Assembly: GCF_000417875.1 (NCBI RefSeq)
Contig: NW_006920889.1
Span: 62,029 to 83,534, forward strand
Source of the DNA: Pseudozyma flocculosa PF-1
Taxonomy: Eukaryota; Basidiomycota; Ustilaginomycetes; Ustilaginales; Ustilaginaceae
DNA length: 21,506 nt
Direction of reading: 5' to 3'
In this document: positions 10,893 to 20,438 of the stretch, one piece after another
How positions within the stretch are numbered: position 1 is the first letter of the stretch
Layout: the number at the start of each line of letters is the position of its first letter
Made by a program: the position numbers and the translations under genes
The notes under the pieces: model-generated
Database searches by the model: none
The model's input: only the letters and a program-made list of their open reading frames with translations
What the model was told of the DNA's origin: nothing

Positions 10893-10927
10893 GCCTCGCC
10901 TCGCCTCGCCTCGCCTCGCCTCGCCTC
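10893..10927 (+). repeat. (GCCTC)7 pentanucleotide array
   Basis: Seven perfect GCCTC units are followed by a degenerate GACTC/GAATC run to about 10954. It lies in the C/T-rich part of the arrestin-like gene's upstream region, about 245 bp before the TATA-like element. Confidence 0.9.
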
Positions 10928-11171
10928 GTTCCGACTCGACTCGAATCGACTCGACAAACCAGCCAAGTTACCGGTATCCGACAGCCCCGCACCCTGCTTG
11001 CCCGCTCCCGCTCCCGCATTTGCCTGCCGTACTGCTTGCCTGTTGGCCCTTCTCACTGCTCGCTGCGTCGTCACACACTACTACCACCACCACGACCAAC
11101 GCCATCCCGTGCATCTTCCGCAACGCTCTCACCTGGACCAGCCACGAGCCGACGACATCCTCGCATACCTT

Positions 11172-11177
11172 TATATA
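11172..11177 (+). promoter_or_regulatory. TATA-like element upstream of the arrestin-like gene
   Basis: TATATA sits inside CCTTTATATACTG in an otherwise GC-rich stretch, 622 bp above the start codon. If it is used, the leader is long and carries the candidate intron at 11510-11640. The motif and place are the only evidence. Confidence 0.4.
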
Positions 11178-11509
11178 CTGCTGCTGCTGCCGCCGCAACG
11201 GCCGCTCCCCCTCAGCATCTCATCCGAGCCACAGGGAATCTGCCCTCGCTGACGCTCTGTCGGACGTGCGGCAGCGATCGCCGACGCACCTGCCTGGCGT
11301 CTTCGTCCACGCTTGCTTTGCTCGCATCTCGCAATCTCGCAACCTCACACCAGCTGCGGCACCTGATCGGCCTTTCGGAACTCCTTTGCCAGCGACCCTC
11401 TGCGATCGACTCTGCTTGCCTTTGGCCTATCGCCACATCTCAGACCCCGGCCTTCTTACCGCGATACTGCACCTCTGCATCCTCCGGGCTCCCTGCCTTC
11501 ACCACCCAA

Positions 11510-11640
11510 GTGAGTGCCGCTTCATCGGCTCGGCCTGTCATCGAGCCTCCGAGCACGCTGCACGCCGTCGTCTGCTCGATGCGCTGCCTCTGCGTTGTCC
11601 CTTCAGCCGTTTCTAGCCTCTTTCGCTGATCCTTGAGCAG
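11510..11640 (+). other. Candidate 5'-leader intron of the arrestin-like gene
   Basis: A strong donor, CCAA|GTGAGT, at 11510 is followed by a CGCTGATCC branch-like motif and the acceptor TTGAGCAG at 11640, 131 bp in all. The signals match those of the two coding introns in this window. It lies wholly upstream of the start codon, so it would not change the protein. An earlier CTTCAG at 11601-11606 is another possible acceptor. Confidence 0.4.
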
Positions 11641-11697
11641 CCTCTCGCTCCGATCGCACCTCGGCAGACGAACCCCGAGCATCGCATCCAATCGTCC

Positions 11698-11709
11698 ATG
11701 GTCGGCTGA
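11698..11709 (+). promoter_or_regulatory. Three-codon upstream ORF in the arrestin-like leader
   Basis: ATG GTC GGC TGA is the only upstream ATG between the candidate leader-intron acceptor and the main start, 101 bp above it. Its context is weak (T at -3, G at +4). Any effect on translation is inference. Confidence 0.35.
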
Positions 11710-11798
11710 GCAGGAGAGTTCTCGCGCCACTTCCCGCCTCGTTTCCCAGCCTCCTCACCCCATCTGGATCCTGTGCCACATAAGCAGCTGTGGCCGGA

Positions 11799-14700
11799 AT
11801 GCCTGCCACAGAGAGCGCGGCCGTCGCCGCCATGAGGCATCGGCCGCAGCAGTCGGAAGGCGGGTCTCCGGACATCCTGCCTTCGGCCTTCCTCGCTAAC
11901 CACCACCGGCTGCACAACCCAGACGACCCCAAACTGCGAGCCACGCCGGCGACCCGGTCGAAGCGCTCCAGCCTCTTCAGTGGCATCATCAAGTCGAAGC
12001 CAAAGGGCTCCAAGCTGCCCAAGGCGCCCTCGACCAGCAGCGGCCGCGAGGATGACGGCGCGGGCCGCGCCGCTGGCGGACGCGGCCTCGCCCTCGACAC
12101 ATCGACCTGGAGCAGCCGCGCCCAGGGAGGCGGCGCTGTCGCGCCTCGCGAGCGCACCAGCTCGCGCTCGCGGAGGCACAGCGTCGGCCCGGTGCTCGTC
12201 CGAAGCGCAGCCAGCCTCCAGGCCGATGCAGAGACACAGGAGCTGCCAGAGCTCCCGAGCCGCTTCATCCGGGAGCAGAATGGAGCCGAGTCTCGATCGC
12301 CGCGGACCGTTTCGCACGACAAGGTCGTCAGCGGCGACAGCCGTCCACCCTCCGACCTGCTGCACGAAGGCGTTCTGATGCAGAGCCACGACAATGACCT
12401 CGGAAGCTCGCCACCGCCGACGAGCAGCACTGTGGCGAGGAACGAAGCGGCAGTGGAAAAGGCGTTCGAAGAATCAGCCGATGCAGCGACCAGCGGCACG
12501 GCAGAGCGCGCCCCGCATTTCGCTCCCGCTCCCGCTCCCGCCCCTGCGATTGCCATCGGGCTAGCGCATCCCGCTTCCGGCGCCTACGGCATTCCAGCGG
12601 ATCCTCTCCGCATCTCAACGAGGACGCCGAGCCTCCCAAGGCCAGATGCAGATCACTCCGGCAGCTCTCGCTCGGCTGGCTTGCCGACATTCACCGTCAG
12701 CCCCTCATCGGACGCGGCGCTCGTCGACAGCGGCGCCTATCCAGCGGCCACATCCGGCCCGGCCGACGGCGACGTGCTGCCGCAGTCGGCGACAGCCTCA
12801 GCGCCATCGACGTCGGCCTCCCGACTGCTCTTCCAGGTGCCTGCGCGGACTGACTCCAATCCTGGGACCAGCGCCGGTGCCTCGTCTTCGAATCTAGCAT
12901 CAATAGCCTCGCTCGGCGCCGCGTCTCCCTCGGCGCCCGGCTCTGCCCTGCCATCGCTCGATCGCCAGGCGTCGCCCTCCCGACTCACCGGGCCCGTCTC
13001 GATCCGCTCGCTGCGAGACTCGATGGTGCCCAAGGCGGCAGCCGCTCCGATGTCATCATCAGCGGGCAACAGACATTCGGCATTCAGCCGCGCTGCTGGG
13101 GGCAGTCTTGGCAGCGCCGTGGGCGCACGAAGTCGGAACGATGCAAGCAGGATGGACGATGAGCACGGGGAGAACGGCGATGATGGCGACGATGACCCCG
13201 ACTTCCTGCCGCGCCCCAAGAGGCGCGCCGAGATGAGCTTGCTCGACTTCCTCAGCAGCGAGCCAGCTTCTGAGGATGCACTTAGCACCGCAGCTGCAGC
13301 GGCCTCCCCCTCGGCGCCGGTCTCGATGCCCCTGCTCGCTGCTGCCAAGGCCGCCGCGCAGTCGCCACAGCCAGCCGACTCGTTGGCGGTACAGCCCACA
13401 CCGATCGAGGGTCGCCGCAGGAGCAGTGGCAACATCGTCCTGCCGTCCCAACAGCTCGCCCCTGCCGTCGACCGCTCTCGACGCGCTTCGGCCATTCCGG
13501 CTTCTGCCTCGGGCTTGAGCCAGGGGCTCGACGGCGAGCAGGACTTGCCGCCTTCGCCCTCGCGGTCCCAGCCCTCCTTCCTCGCCAGGCTGGACAGCGC
13601 CGAACAGCGCCGCTCCAGCACCAGGAACATCAACGCTTCGGCGTCGGCGCCGCCGTCGAGTAGCAGCGCGTTCGGCAAGATGAGGCAGGCCGAGGACGGC
13701 GCCGGTCTGCGGGTGGATCCGGTGCAGCGAGTCCGCGGCTCGTCGCCCGGTCGGCAGGCTCCCACCGACCTCGGCAGCGGCGTGTCCCTGGCCGTCGAGC
13801 CCTTGACCGACGATATCGTCATGTTCGGCTCGACCCAGACCAGCTCCAACTACTCACTCTCCGGGGCTGTGGTGCTGACGATCCCCAAGCCAAGGCCCAG
13901 GCCGGCGCCACGGCAGCCGAGCGGCGAGCCGCTCGGCCTCAGCAGGGCCGCCAGCATCCACGATCCCGCCTCGCCGACAAAGATGCGGCACACACACGCT
14001 GCCCACCGTCACACCGCCAGCCTCGCCAGTCCGGCGACGGCCGCCTCTCCTTCCCGAGCCGGGCAGAGCTCGAGCCTCCTGTCGCCCGGATCGAACCTCG
14101 CATCCTCGGCGCTGATCGAGGAGCCAGCGCAGAGCACGTTCCACGAGGGACGCCCTGTCGCAGGCCCGAGTGCCTCCCCGGTTCGCATCACGTCGCCCGA
14201 TGAGCCGCCGCGTTCCGCTTCGACGGCGAGCCAAGACCTGGCGGGCGAAGCCATCGATGGCTACCGACCACCCGAGGCACGGGCGACCGTCAAGGTCGAT
14301 TCGCTCACCGTCACCTTCTCCGGCTTTGCCATGTACGTCGATGCCACGGGCAGGTTCAACGCCATCAAGCTCGCCAGCGTCTCTCAGGAGCTGCTGCAGA
14401 GCGGCGGCTGCGTCTGCGAGGTTGATGCAGGCTCGGACGGAGTCTCGGCGCAGCCCGAGACACAGGGCCAGCAGCAGCAGCTCCATGCCAGCCGTTCCGA
14501 TGCCGACCAGCCGGTCAAGTACGACATCGAGTTCGACCTGGCCGTGCCCGGCTGGCTGCCGGGATCGCTGCGATCGCGCTTCGGCGGCACCTTCTACTGC
14601 CTACAGGCGGTCGCCGTCATCGATGGCCGCCAAGTGAGGTCCGGCTCGCCCTTCGAGTGGGCACCCGCAACGGCAGGTGCCGCGTCGCTCTTCTCGAACC

Positions 14701-17700
14701 CCTTCGCCACGAGCAGCGCTGCCAGCGCCAAAGCTGGCGCAAACGGGCGAACGAATTCGGACGTCTTTGGCGATGGCGGTCTCAGTGGGTCGGCACCGGC
14801 CACGCTGCGCTCCACCGTGCGCTCAGCGGCCGATCCCCAGGGAAGCGTGGCATCGAGCACCAAGTCCGAGAGGCCCAAGAGCAGCTGGCTGGGCAAGAGG
14901 GCCAAGCAGCTCCAGCTGCGCACGCCAAAGAAGGGGTCAAGCGGAAGCGGCGCCGACTCGTCCGCCAACCGCGGCCTCGCTCCCGGCCAGATTGACTCGG
15001 ACCGCAGCGCACAGGCGGAGCTGCTCGCGATCGAGGAGAATGGTCTCGGCAAGGCCCGCAACGAGGTCCAGGCGGACGGCAAGCGCAGGATCGAGAGCGG
15101 CGCCATCACCATCGTCATCCGCCGCTGCCGCGACGTGGTGCCCGTCCCGGTGGCGCGCATGGCCCTCATCGGCAGCGACCGCAACCTGCCCGGTCTCGCC
15201 GGCCCGACTCCGGCCCTTCCTGGTGGTGCCTTCCAGAGATCGGCCACGCTTTCTTCGCTGACGGCGCTCGCTGCCGCGGCACACGGTCCAGCGTCAGCCC
15301 GAGAGCCATCGACGCCATCGAGCGGCAGCCGACCACCTGAGGCGAGCCTGGTTCAGAGCCAGAGCTCGGACACCTTTGTGACTGCCGCAGGTGGCACACC
15401 GAGCGTCTCGCCCAGCGCGTCTGGCGCAATCCCTGCGGCCGCGCCTTCGCTGCTGATGCCGGCTGCACAGATCGGACCCGATTCCTCTGCCGTTCCGGCC
15501 ACGGCCGCGACGCCAGCTGGGCCCGTCGGCGACGTAGGCCCGGTCCGTCCGGCTTCGAGGGACGAAGAGCCGCCCATGTTCCCGCCTGCGCCCAGCGCCT
15601 TTGACATGCCGAGCGACCCCACCAAGCGGGCCGCCGCCGCTGCCGCCCTCACGCCGTCGGCGTCGACGGCAATGCTGCCACAGACCAACGTTGGCTCGCT
15701 GCCCAGGAGCGCGACGGCGGCCAGCATGTCGTCCGACGTCGGCAACACGCGCTCCCCGCCACGCACCTCGTCGCGAGGCGCGCGCTCGTCGGCTCCGATG
15801 CGCCACTTTCTCCATCGACCGGTGCTCTACCCTCCGGCCGAGTTCGGCATCTTTGGCCAGGGCAGCGGATCCGAAGGCCTGCCGTTCTCTCTCACCTTGT
15901 CGCTGCCGTCGCACGTCCAGGTGTCTGGGCCCAAGAGCGACACGCTGAGCTTTGGCGTGCAGATCGAGGTGAGCAAGTCGGAGGGCTGGAACGTCGTGCG
16001 CCAGCTCGGCGGCCTCCGGCTGCGCGACATGGAGCTCGTCTGCCTGCAGACGGAGCGCCACAGCTCGGTGCCGTCCCGGACTTTTTGCGCCACCTTCCCG
16101 GTCCCGCCACCGCCCAACAAGGTGCTGCCCAGCGAGGTTCCCAGCATCGCTCCGAGCCCGAAGCGCGAGGCGCAGCTCTCGTCGATGCCGGGCACCGAGG
16201 TGCGGCTGCGCCACGGCTACGACCGCGACCTGGTACTCAACCACCTCAGCCTGCTCAGGCAGGGTACCGCGCCCGATCCGCTCGACAACAACGTCGAACG
16301 CACGAGGACGACGATCGTGGGCCCGCCGCCCTCGCCGCCTCCGCAAGCCGAGGACGCAGCGCACCAGGGCGAAGAGCGTGGCTCCGGCAAAGGGGCATCG
16401 TCGAGCGGCGGCAAAGACAAGGAAAAGGGCAAGGGCAAGGGCAAGGGCAAGGCCAAGAGCAAGGACCGCATGTCGACCCTTGGCGATGCAGATGCACGCC
16501 GAGCTGGCTCGAGTGGGCCAGGTTCCGGCAGTGGCACCCCGGCCTTGCCCCCGGCGCCTTTGGGTGCTGGCGGCGATGCCGGCCCGAGCGCCGCTGCCAG
16601 AGCGCGGGCAAGCTCGTCATCGCTCCGAGCCGGTTATGCCGCCACGGGAGGTCCTGACGAGGGTCTCGCTCCGCCGCTGCCTCAGCTTGACGGACGCTCC
16701 TCGCCCCTCTCCTCGACTGCTGCACCGCGCTCTCCGATCGAACCTCCCACGTCGGGCGGGCCGAGCGCTGCCACCGCGGCCGGAAGCTCGATGTCTCGAG
16801 CGTCGCACCTGCAGGCGGCCGCAAACAGGCTGAACGCAGCCCAGGCCCAGCGATCCGGCATCTCGGACGGTTCTATCGTCGATGTTGCCGACCCACGGGA
16901 TGCGTCCGGCCAGGGCAGCCAGCGGGGCCCGTCGCGCGGGAGGCGAGCCTATGCCAACGCGCTCAGCCGCCTGTCGAACTTTGCCAGCGCGATGCTCGAT
17001 CCGAACCTCGACGGCAACCCGATGGGCGACGGCGCAGAGGCCAGGAGCGCGGGTGCCAACGGCAGCTCCCACACCCTGGGCGACCAGGGGATGTCCGAGG
17101 ACGTCGGCTCGCGCGCCACCTACGTCTTCTCTGGCGAGGACGGCGACGGCGTCGATCTCACCCGCGGCCGGGTTCGGATGACGATCAACCTGCCACTGGC
17201 GTCGTCCAACGCCTCGGTGGCGCGCAGCAAGGGGAGCGCGCAGCTGATCCCCGACTTTGAGAGCCCCTACGTACGGATCCGGCACAAGCTCAAGGTCAAG
17301 CTGGGCTTCGGGCTGAGCCATCGGGCGAGCGCCGAGGAGCACAACTGGAGCCAGGCGCTGGTCATGTGCGTGCCCGTGCGCTTCACCGAGTCGCCGCCCA
17401 AGGAGGTGCAGGACCAGTTTGCCCCCATCACGGTGCAGCCGCTGCAGCCGAGCCGCGCAGGACCCTCGACGTCCACGTCTGGTTCGCCATCGCTCCTCTC
17501 GACTTCGTTTGCCCCTGTGCCCTCGATTGCTGCACAGGCCGACGCTGCGGCGGTGGGCGGGGTGCCGCTGCTGCCGGCCTACACGCAGCTGTTCCGCGAG
17601 GACGGCTCGCGGCTCGCCGATGAGGGCGAGGACCTGCCGCAGTATCCAGGTCGGATGTCGGTGATTGGCGAGATTGACGTCGACGAGCGGACGAGCGCGC

Positions 17701-18638
17701 AGGCGGCCGCAAGCACGCATGCCAACGCCCGTGCAGAAGCAGCCGCTGCGCCATCATCGTCGGTCAGAGGCTCCCACGGGGTCAGCACGATCCCAGAGGA
17801 CGGGAGCGTCGCCAGCGGCATCGATCGAGGCCCGGTGGGACGGGAGCGCGTCGCATTGCGCTCCGATACAGAGTCTCGACAGCCACCCGACGACGGCCGA
17901 GCTGCAGGCCAGCAGCCTCCGACAACGGCTGGGCTCATGGCGGCTGCCAACGACGCCGATGCCGGCGGTGTCACTGCGAGCCAGTCGTATGCGTCGATGT
18001 TTGCGGAAGCGCTTGAGCGGGGCGGTGCCTCGTCGGTGCCGACGCCCATGGACCGCTCGACGAGCCTGCCGGGTCGGCGGGGCCTGATGCGGGGCGCGGC
18101 CAGCCTGTCGCCGCTCAAGAGCTCGACTTCGAACTCGTACCTGGGACCGCACACGGCGGTTGGCGGCAGTTTCCAGCACGTCAGCCGGCCTCCGATGCGG
18201 CAGCGCTCTGCGACGAGCGCGTCGATCGTCACCTTCAGCCGCATCGTTCCGTCCGAGGTGCTGGACGAGGCACTGCTGGTGAATGCGATGGAGGACGAGG
18301 AGGCGCGGCGGGACGCGGCGCGCGTTGCCGCCGACGGGCTCGACGACGACGACGACGAGGAGGAGGAGGAGGATGACGACGATGAGGATGGCGAGGGTGC
18401 GGATCGCGATGACGAGGATGGGCTCTCGCTCGGCGGAGGGCAGACGGACGCCGAGACGGTGAGCGATGCGCGGTCCGGATCTGGACGCAGCAGCGGCGAC
18501 GGCGACGGCGACGCTGCTCGGTCCGATGGGCTGGCGGCCAGCGGTGGCGCCGAGGCGTTCGAAGACGACGACGACGACGAGGCGGGCGACAGGACGGTGC
18601 GGTTCGAGGGCGCTGCCGCTGCTGGTGCCACGGCCTGA
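11799..18638 (+). CDS. Giant arrestin-related trafficking adaptor-like protein
   Basis: A single exon of 2279 aa starts at the first in-frame ATG (G at -3) and ends in TGA. Arrestin-like strands appear in order between long disordered inserts: about 663-703 (LAVEPLTDDIVMFGS..LSGAVVLTIPKP), 827-850 (VKVDSLTVTFSGFAMYVD), 905-955 (IEFDLAVPGWLPGSLRSRFG, then FYCLQAVAVIDG), 1098-1133, 1333-1440 (FHRPVLYPPAEFG-type, LPFSLTLSLPSHVQV, FGVQIEVSKSEGW) and 1789-1868 (VRMTINLPLA, then SPYVRIRHKLKVKLGFG and ALVMCVPVRF). LPAY (1925-1928) and LPQY (1946-1949) follow, placed like the PY motifs by which yeast ART proteins recruit Rsp5. Residues 1-660 are Ser/Pro/Ala-rich, with SLLDFL at 480-485. A KGKGKGK run lies at about 1538-1560 and an acidic run at 2182-2208. 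Known family role: linking plasma-membrane cargo to ubiquitin-driven endocytosis. Family by pattern only; the size far exceeds the usual 500-1000 aa. Confidence 0.8.
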   Translation: MPATESAAVAAMRHRPQQSEGGSPDILPSAFLANHHRLHNPDDPKLRATPATRSKRSSLFSGIIKSKPKGSKLPKAPSTSSGREDDGAGRAAGGRGLALDTSTWSSRAQGGGAVAPRERTSSRSRRHSVGPVLVRSAASLQADAETQELPELPSRFIREQNGAESRSPRTVSHDKVVSGDSRPPSDLLHEGVLMQSHDNDLGSSPPPTSSTVARNEAAVEKAFEESADAATSGTAERAPHFAPAPAPAPAIAIGLAHPASGAYGIPADPLRISTRTPSLPRPDADHSGSSRSAGLPTFTVSPSSDAALVDSGAYPAATSGPADGDVLPQSATASAPSTSASRLLFQVPARTDSNPGTSAGASSSNLASIASLGAASPSAPGSALPSLDRQASPSRLTGPVSIRSLRDSMVPKAAAAPMSSSAGNRHSAFSRAAGGSLGSAVGARSRNDASRMDDEHGENGDDGDDDPDFLPRPKRRAEMSLLDFLSSEPASEDALSTAAAAASPSAPVSMPLLAAAKAAAQSPQPADSLAVQPTPIEGRRRSSGNIVLPSQQLAPAVDRSRRASAIPASASGLSQGLDGEQDLPPSPSRSQPSFLARLDSAEQRRSSTRNINASASAPPSSSSAFGKMRQAEDGAGLRVDPVQRVRGSSPGRQAPTDLGSGVSLAVEPLTDDIVMFGSTQTSSNYSLSGAVVLTIPKPRPRPAPRQPSGEPLGLSRAASIHDPASPTKMRHTHAAHRHTASLASPATAASPSRAGQSSSLLSPGSNLASSALIEEPAQSTFHEGRPVAGPSASPVRITSPDEPPRSASTASQDLAGEAIDGYRPPEARATVKVDSLTVTFSGFAMYVDATGRFNAIKLASVSQELLQSGGCVCEVDAGSDGVSAQPETQGQQQQLHASRSDADQPVKYDIEFDLAVPGWLPGSLRSRFGGTFYCLQAVAVIDGRQVRSGSPFEWAPATAGAASLFSNPFATSSAASAKAGANGRTNSDVFGDGGLSGSAPATLRSTVRSAADPQGSVASSTKSERPKSSWLGKRAKQLQLRTPKKGSSGSGADSSANRGLAPGQIDSDRSAQAELLAIEENGLGKARNEVQADGKRRIESGAITIVIRRCRDVVPVPVARMALIGSDRNLPGLAGPTPALPGGAFQRSATLSSLTALAAAAHGPASAREPSTPSSGSRPPEASLVQSQSSDTFVTAAGGTPSVSPSASGAIPAAAPSLLMPAAQIGPDSSAVPATAATPAGPVGDVGPVRPASRDEEPPMFPPAPSAFDMPSDPTKRAAAAAALTPSASTAMLPQTNVGSLPRSATAASMSSDVGNTRSPPRTSSRGARSSAPMRHFLHRPVLYPPAEFGIFGQGSGSEGLPFSLTLSLPSHVQVSGPKSDTLSFGVQIEVSKSEGWNVVRQLGGLRLRDMELVCLQTERHSSVPSRTFCATFPVPPPPNKVLPSEVPSIAPSPKREAQLSSMPGTEVRLRHGYDRDLVLNHLSLLRQGTAPDPLDNNVERTRTTIVGPPPSPPPQAEDAAHQGEERGSGKGASSSGGKDKEKGKGKGKGKAKSKDRMSTLGDADARRAGSSGPGSGSGTPALPPAPLGAGGDAGPSAAARARASSSSLRAGYAATGGPDEGLAPPLPQLDGRSSPLSSTAAPRSPIEPPTSGGPSAATAAGSSMSRASHLQAAANRLNAAQAQRSGISDGSIVDVADPRDASGQGSQRGPSRGRRAYANALSRLSNFASAMLDPNLDGNPMGDGAEARSAGANGSSHTLGDQGMSEDVGSRATYVFSGEDGDGVDLTRGRVRMTINLPLASSNASVARSKGSAQLIPDFESPYVRIRHKLKVKLGFGLSHRASAEEHNWSQALVMCVPVRFTESPPKEVQDQFAPITVQPLQPSRAGPSTSTSGSPSLLSTSFAPVPSIAAQADAAAVGGVPLLPAYTQLFREDGSRLADEGEDLPQYPGRMSVIGEIDVDERTSAQAAASTHANARAEAAAAPSSSVRGSHGVSTIPEDGSVASGIDRGPVGRERVALRSDTESRQPPDDGRAAGQQPPTTAGLMAAANDADAGGVTASQSYASMFAEALERGGASSVPTPMDRSTSLPGRRGLMRGAASLSPLKSSTSNSYLGPHTAVGGSFQHVSRPPMRQRSATSASIVTFSRIVPSEVLDEALLVNAMEDEEARRDAARVAADGLDDDDDEEEEEDDDDEDGEGADRDDEDGLSLGGGQTDAETVSDARSGSGRSSGDGDGDAARSDGLAASGGAEAFEDDDDDEAGDRTVRFEGAAAAGATA

Positions 18639-18940
18639 GGGCGCGACTGGGACGGGGCCGGCTGCAGCTGCGCCGAGTGACGGTGCAGCGGCGAGGGGAT
18701 GGGTCGTCGATCCGAATCGCGGCCCCAGCATTGATCCGTGCATCGCTCCAGCCCACACATCCATTCATTTATCGACGGTGATCCGTCTCGAATCAATCCC
18801 ATCATTGCGGTTGCTTATCAGTAGTCAGTGGTGGCGGCGATGTGTGTGTGTGTGCGCGTGTGGATTGCTTGGTAGGTGAGGTGGGTGGTCACGTGTCTCG
18901 ATGGCGCGGACGGGGGGTCGATTGAGAAATGTGGCGTACA

Positions 18941-18960
18941 GCGAGCGAGCGAGCGAGCGA
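18941..18960 (+). repeat. (GCGA)5 tetranucleotide run
   Basis: Five perfect GCGA units lie in the 3' flank of the arrestin-like gene. Similar GAGC-type runs occur at about 10330-10420. Confidence 0.85.
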
Positions 18961-18987
18961 GGGGCGCGACGAGGCGAGGTCGAGGGA

Positions 18988-19017
18988 GGATGCGGAGGGA
19001 TGCGGAAGGATACGGAT
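18988..19017 (+). repeat. Three 10-base tandem units
   Basis: GGATGCGGAG, GGATGCGGAA and GGATACGGAT follow each other directly and differ at one to three positions. Function unknown. Confidence 0.75.
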
Positions 19018-19933
19018 ATGTGGGGTGCATTCCAGGCAGGAAGGAGGCAAGGCTACATGAGGTACGGTAGGTATGCGCGCTGCGGCGCGTGTGGTGGTGA
19101 GTAAGGCTTGCCTTTGCTGGCCGGCCTGGTCTGACTACAAAGCAAGCAAGGGCACACGCAGGTCTCGACAAGGTACGCGCGGCGCTGCTGTCGCCCTTGA
19201 TCCTCGTTGGCCTCGGTCGAGGTCGAGGTGCGGTGTACATCCAGTACCCGACGACGATCTGGACGGCAGAGGCATGGGATGCGAGGTCGGAAGCCTTAGT
19301 AGTCGGAGCTGGTGGTCGGAGTGGGGTCCCCCTCTGCCTCTCAAGCAGGCGAGCGCCGGCCGGGTAAGAGGAGGCTGTAGGAAAGATCGACGTACGGTTC
19401 CTCGCTCGCCTGTCGTCGCCTCGCCTGGAGGGTAGGTACAGCGGAGAAGAGGTGGCAGAAGGGCGACGACGAGCGCGCTGTATGCAGGCACGCCCGTCTG
19501 AAAGTGCAGCATGCATGGGGGGGGGCGGTCGATCCTTGCATCGTATCGTTGGTTGCAATTGGTTGGTTGGTGGGTCGTCGTCCTAGCCTGTCGAGCCATC
19601 CGTACGTCTGATGCCGTCCCATGCCGGACGCACGTACTGTACGACGAGGTGGCCAGCCCCAGCCAGCCAGACAGGCGTCGAGCGAGGCAGGCGACAGTAA
19701 CTAGGCCGGTGTTGGTCGGCGGGTGGGCGCCTGCCTGATGGCCCCGCCGCGCGACATTTCTGCTCCGCTCCCCGCCTCGTCGCCTTGGCGGCCCTTTGCA
19801 CCCGCCGCCTCTTCAACGACAGACGATCACCGTCGCTTGCCCAGCCTCGACGAGCGCGGAGGGAAAGCAAAGCAGGCGTGCACCACTCGATGCCCGCTTT
19901 TGCTGGAGAGCAAGCGAGCGAGCCAGTCAAGCA

Positions 19934-19939
<6 letters not shown>

Positions 19940-19963
<24 letters not shown>
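19940..19963 (+). repeat. (GAC)8 microsatellite
   Basis: Eight perfect GAC units lie in intergenic DNA with no supported coding role. Confidence 0.9.
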
Positions 19964-19965
<2 letters not shown>

Positions 19966-20378
19966 AGAGGCTGAAACCGACATTCCACCGTACCCTGCCT
20001 CTCTCTGCCCGCTCTCTTGGCGGTGGCGTGCATCAACAGGCCAAGACGCTAGGGTGCCGCACCCAACATGCTTGATGCTGGCTGGCTTATTGCTCGATGC
20101 TTTCGGCTGCACCCGCACCGACCCCTGCCCACCCCGCCCCGCCCCACCGCACGCACGCTTCTGCCTCGTCTTTGCCGCGCTTCCATCGCTTGGACCCAGT
20201 CAGGATGCCGGGGCCGGACGGTGTCAAGAGAGGGGCGTGCCTTGCCTTGGCTTGCCTGTCGCCGAGCCGTGGCGGGTCGAGGTGCGTGGCTTAGCGCGCC
20301 GCGGCGACATGCCGAGCTATGTATGTACGAGCCAAGCATGAGGCTGGGCTGCCTGGTCAGCCTGGCCACTGGCGCGTT

Positions 20379-20438
20379 CCTCGCCCTCGCCCTCGCCCTC
20401 GCCCTCGCCCTCGCCCTCGCCCTCGCCCTCGCCCTCGC
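20379..20438 (+). repeat. (CCTCGC)10 hexanucleotide array
   Basis: Ten perfect units cover 60 bases. Being a multiple of three, the array makes long open frames on both strands (Arg-Ala or Pro-Arg dipeptides), which are not genes. It lies about 640 bp above the secreted-protein start codon. Confidence 0.95.

Larger units (their letters stand above)
8595..11798. promoter_or_regulatory. 3.2-kb divergent intergenic region
   Basis: This stretch lies between the GGTase-I gene (minus) and the arrestin-like gene (plus) and must carry both promoters and leaders. It holds CTG/CGG repeats (9028-9122), GAGC-type repeats (about 10330-10420), CCTGG-type repeats with inverted arms (10581-10727), a GCCTC array (10893-10927), a TATA-like element (11172) and a probable leader intron (11510-11640). 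Several open frames of 200-490 codons cross it on both strands, but all are low-complexity, overlap each other and show no recognisable domain, so I call no gene. From about 10760 to 11798 the plus strand is C/T-rich, as expected for a leader. Confidence 0.55.

Noticed and set aside
10151..11629. Open frames of 441-492 codons upstream of the arrestin-like gene
   Set aside because: They are built of Ser/Arg/Pro/Ala repeats, overlap each other in two frames, cross the TATA-like element and candidate leader intron, and show no domain.
11790..11798. Start of the arrestin-like protein at 11790
   Set aside because: That codon is GTG. The first in-frame ATG is at 11799 with a purine at -3.
15294..16364. 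Antisense frame of 356 codons inside the arrestin-like gene
   Set aside because: It is an Arg/Ala-rich shadow of the sense frame, caused by high GC at third positions.
17579..18805. Antisense Ser-rich frame of 408 codons at the 3' end of the arrestin-like gene
   Set aside because: Its Ser runs mirror the GAC/GAG runs that encode the acidic tail on the sense strand.
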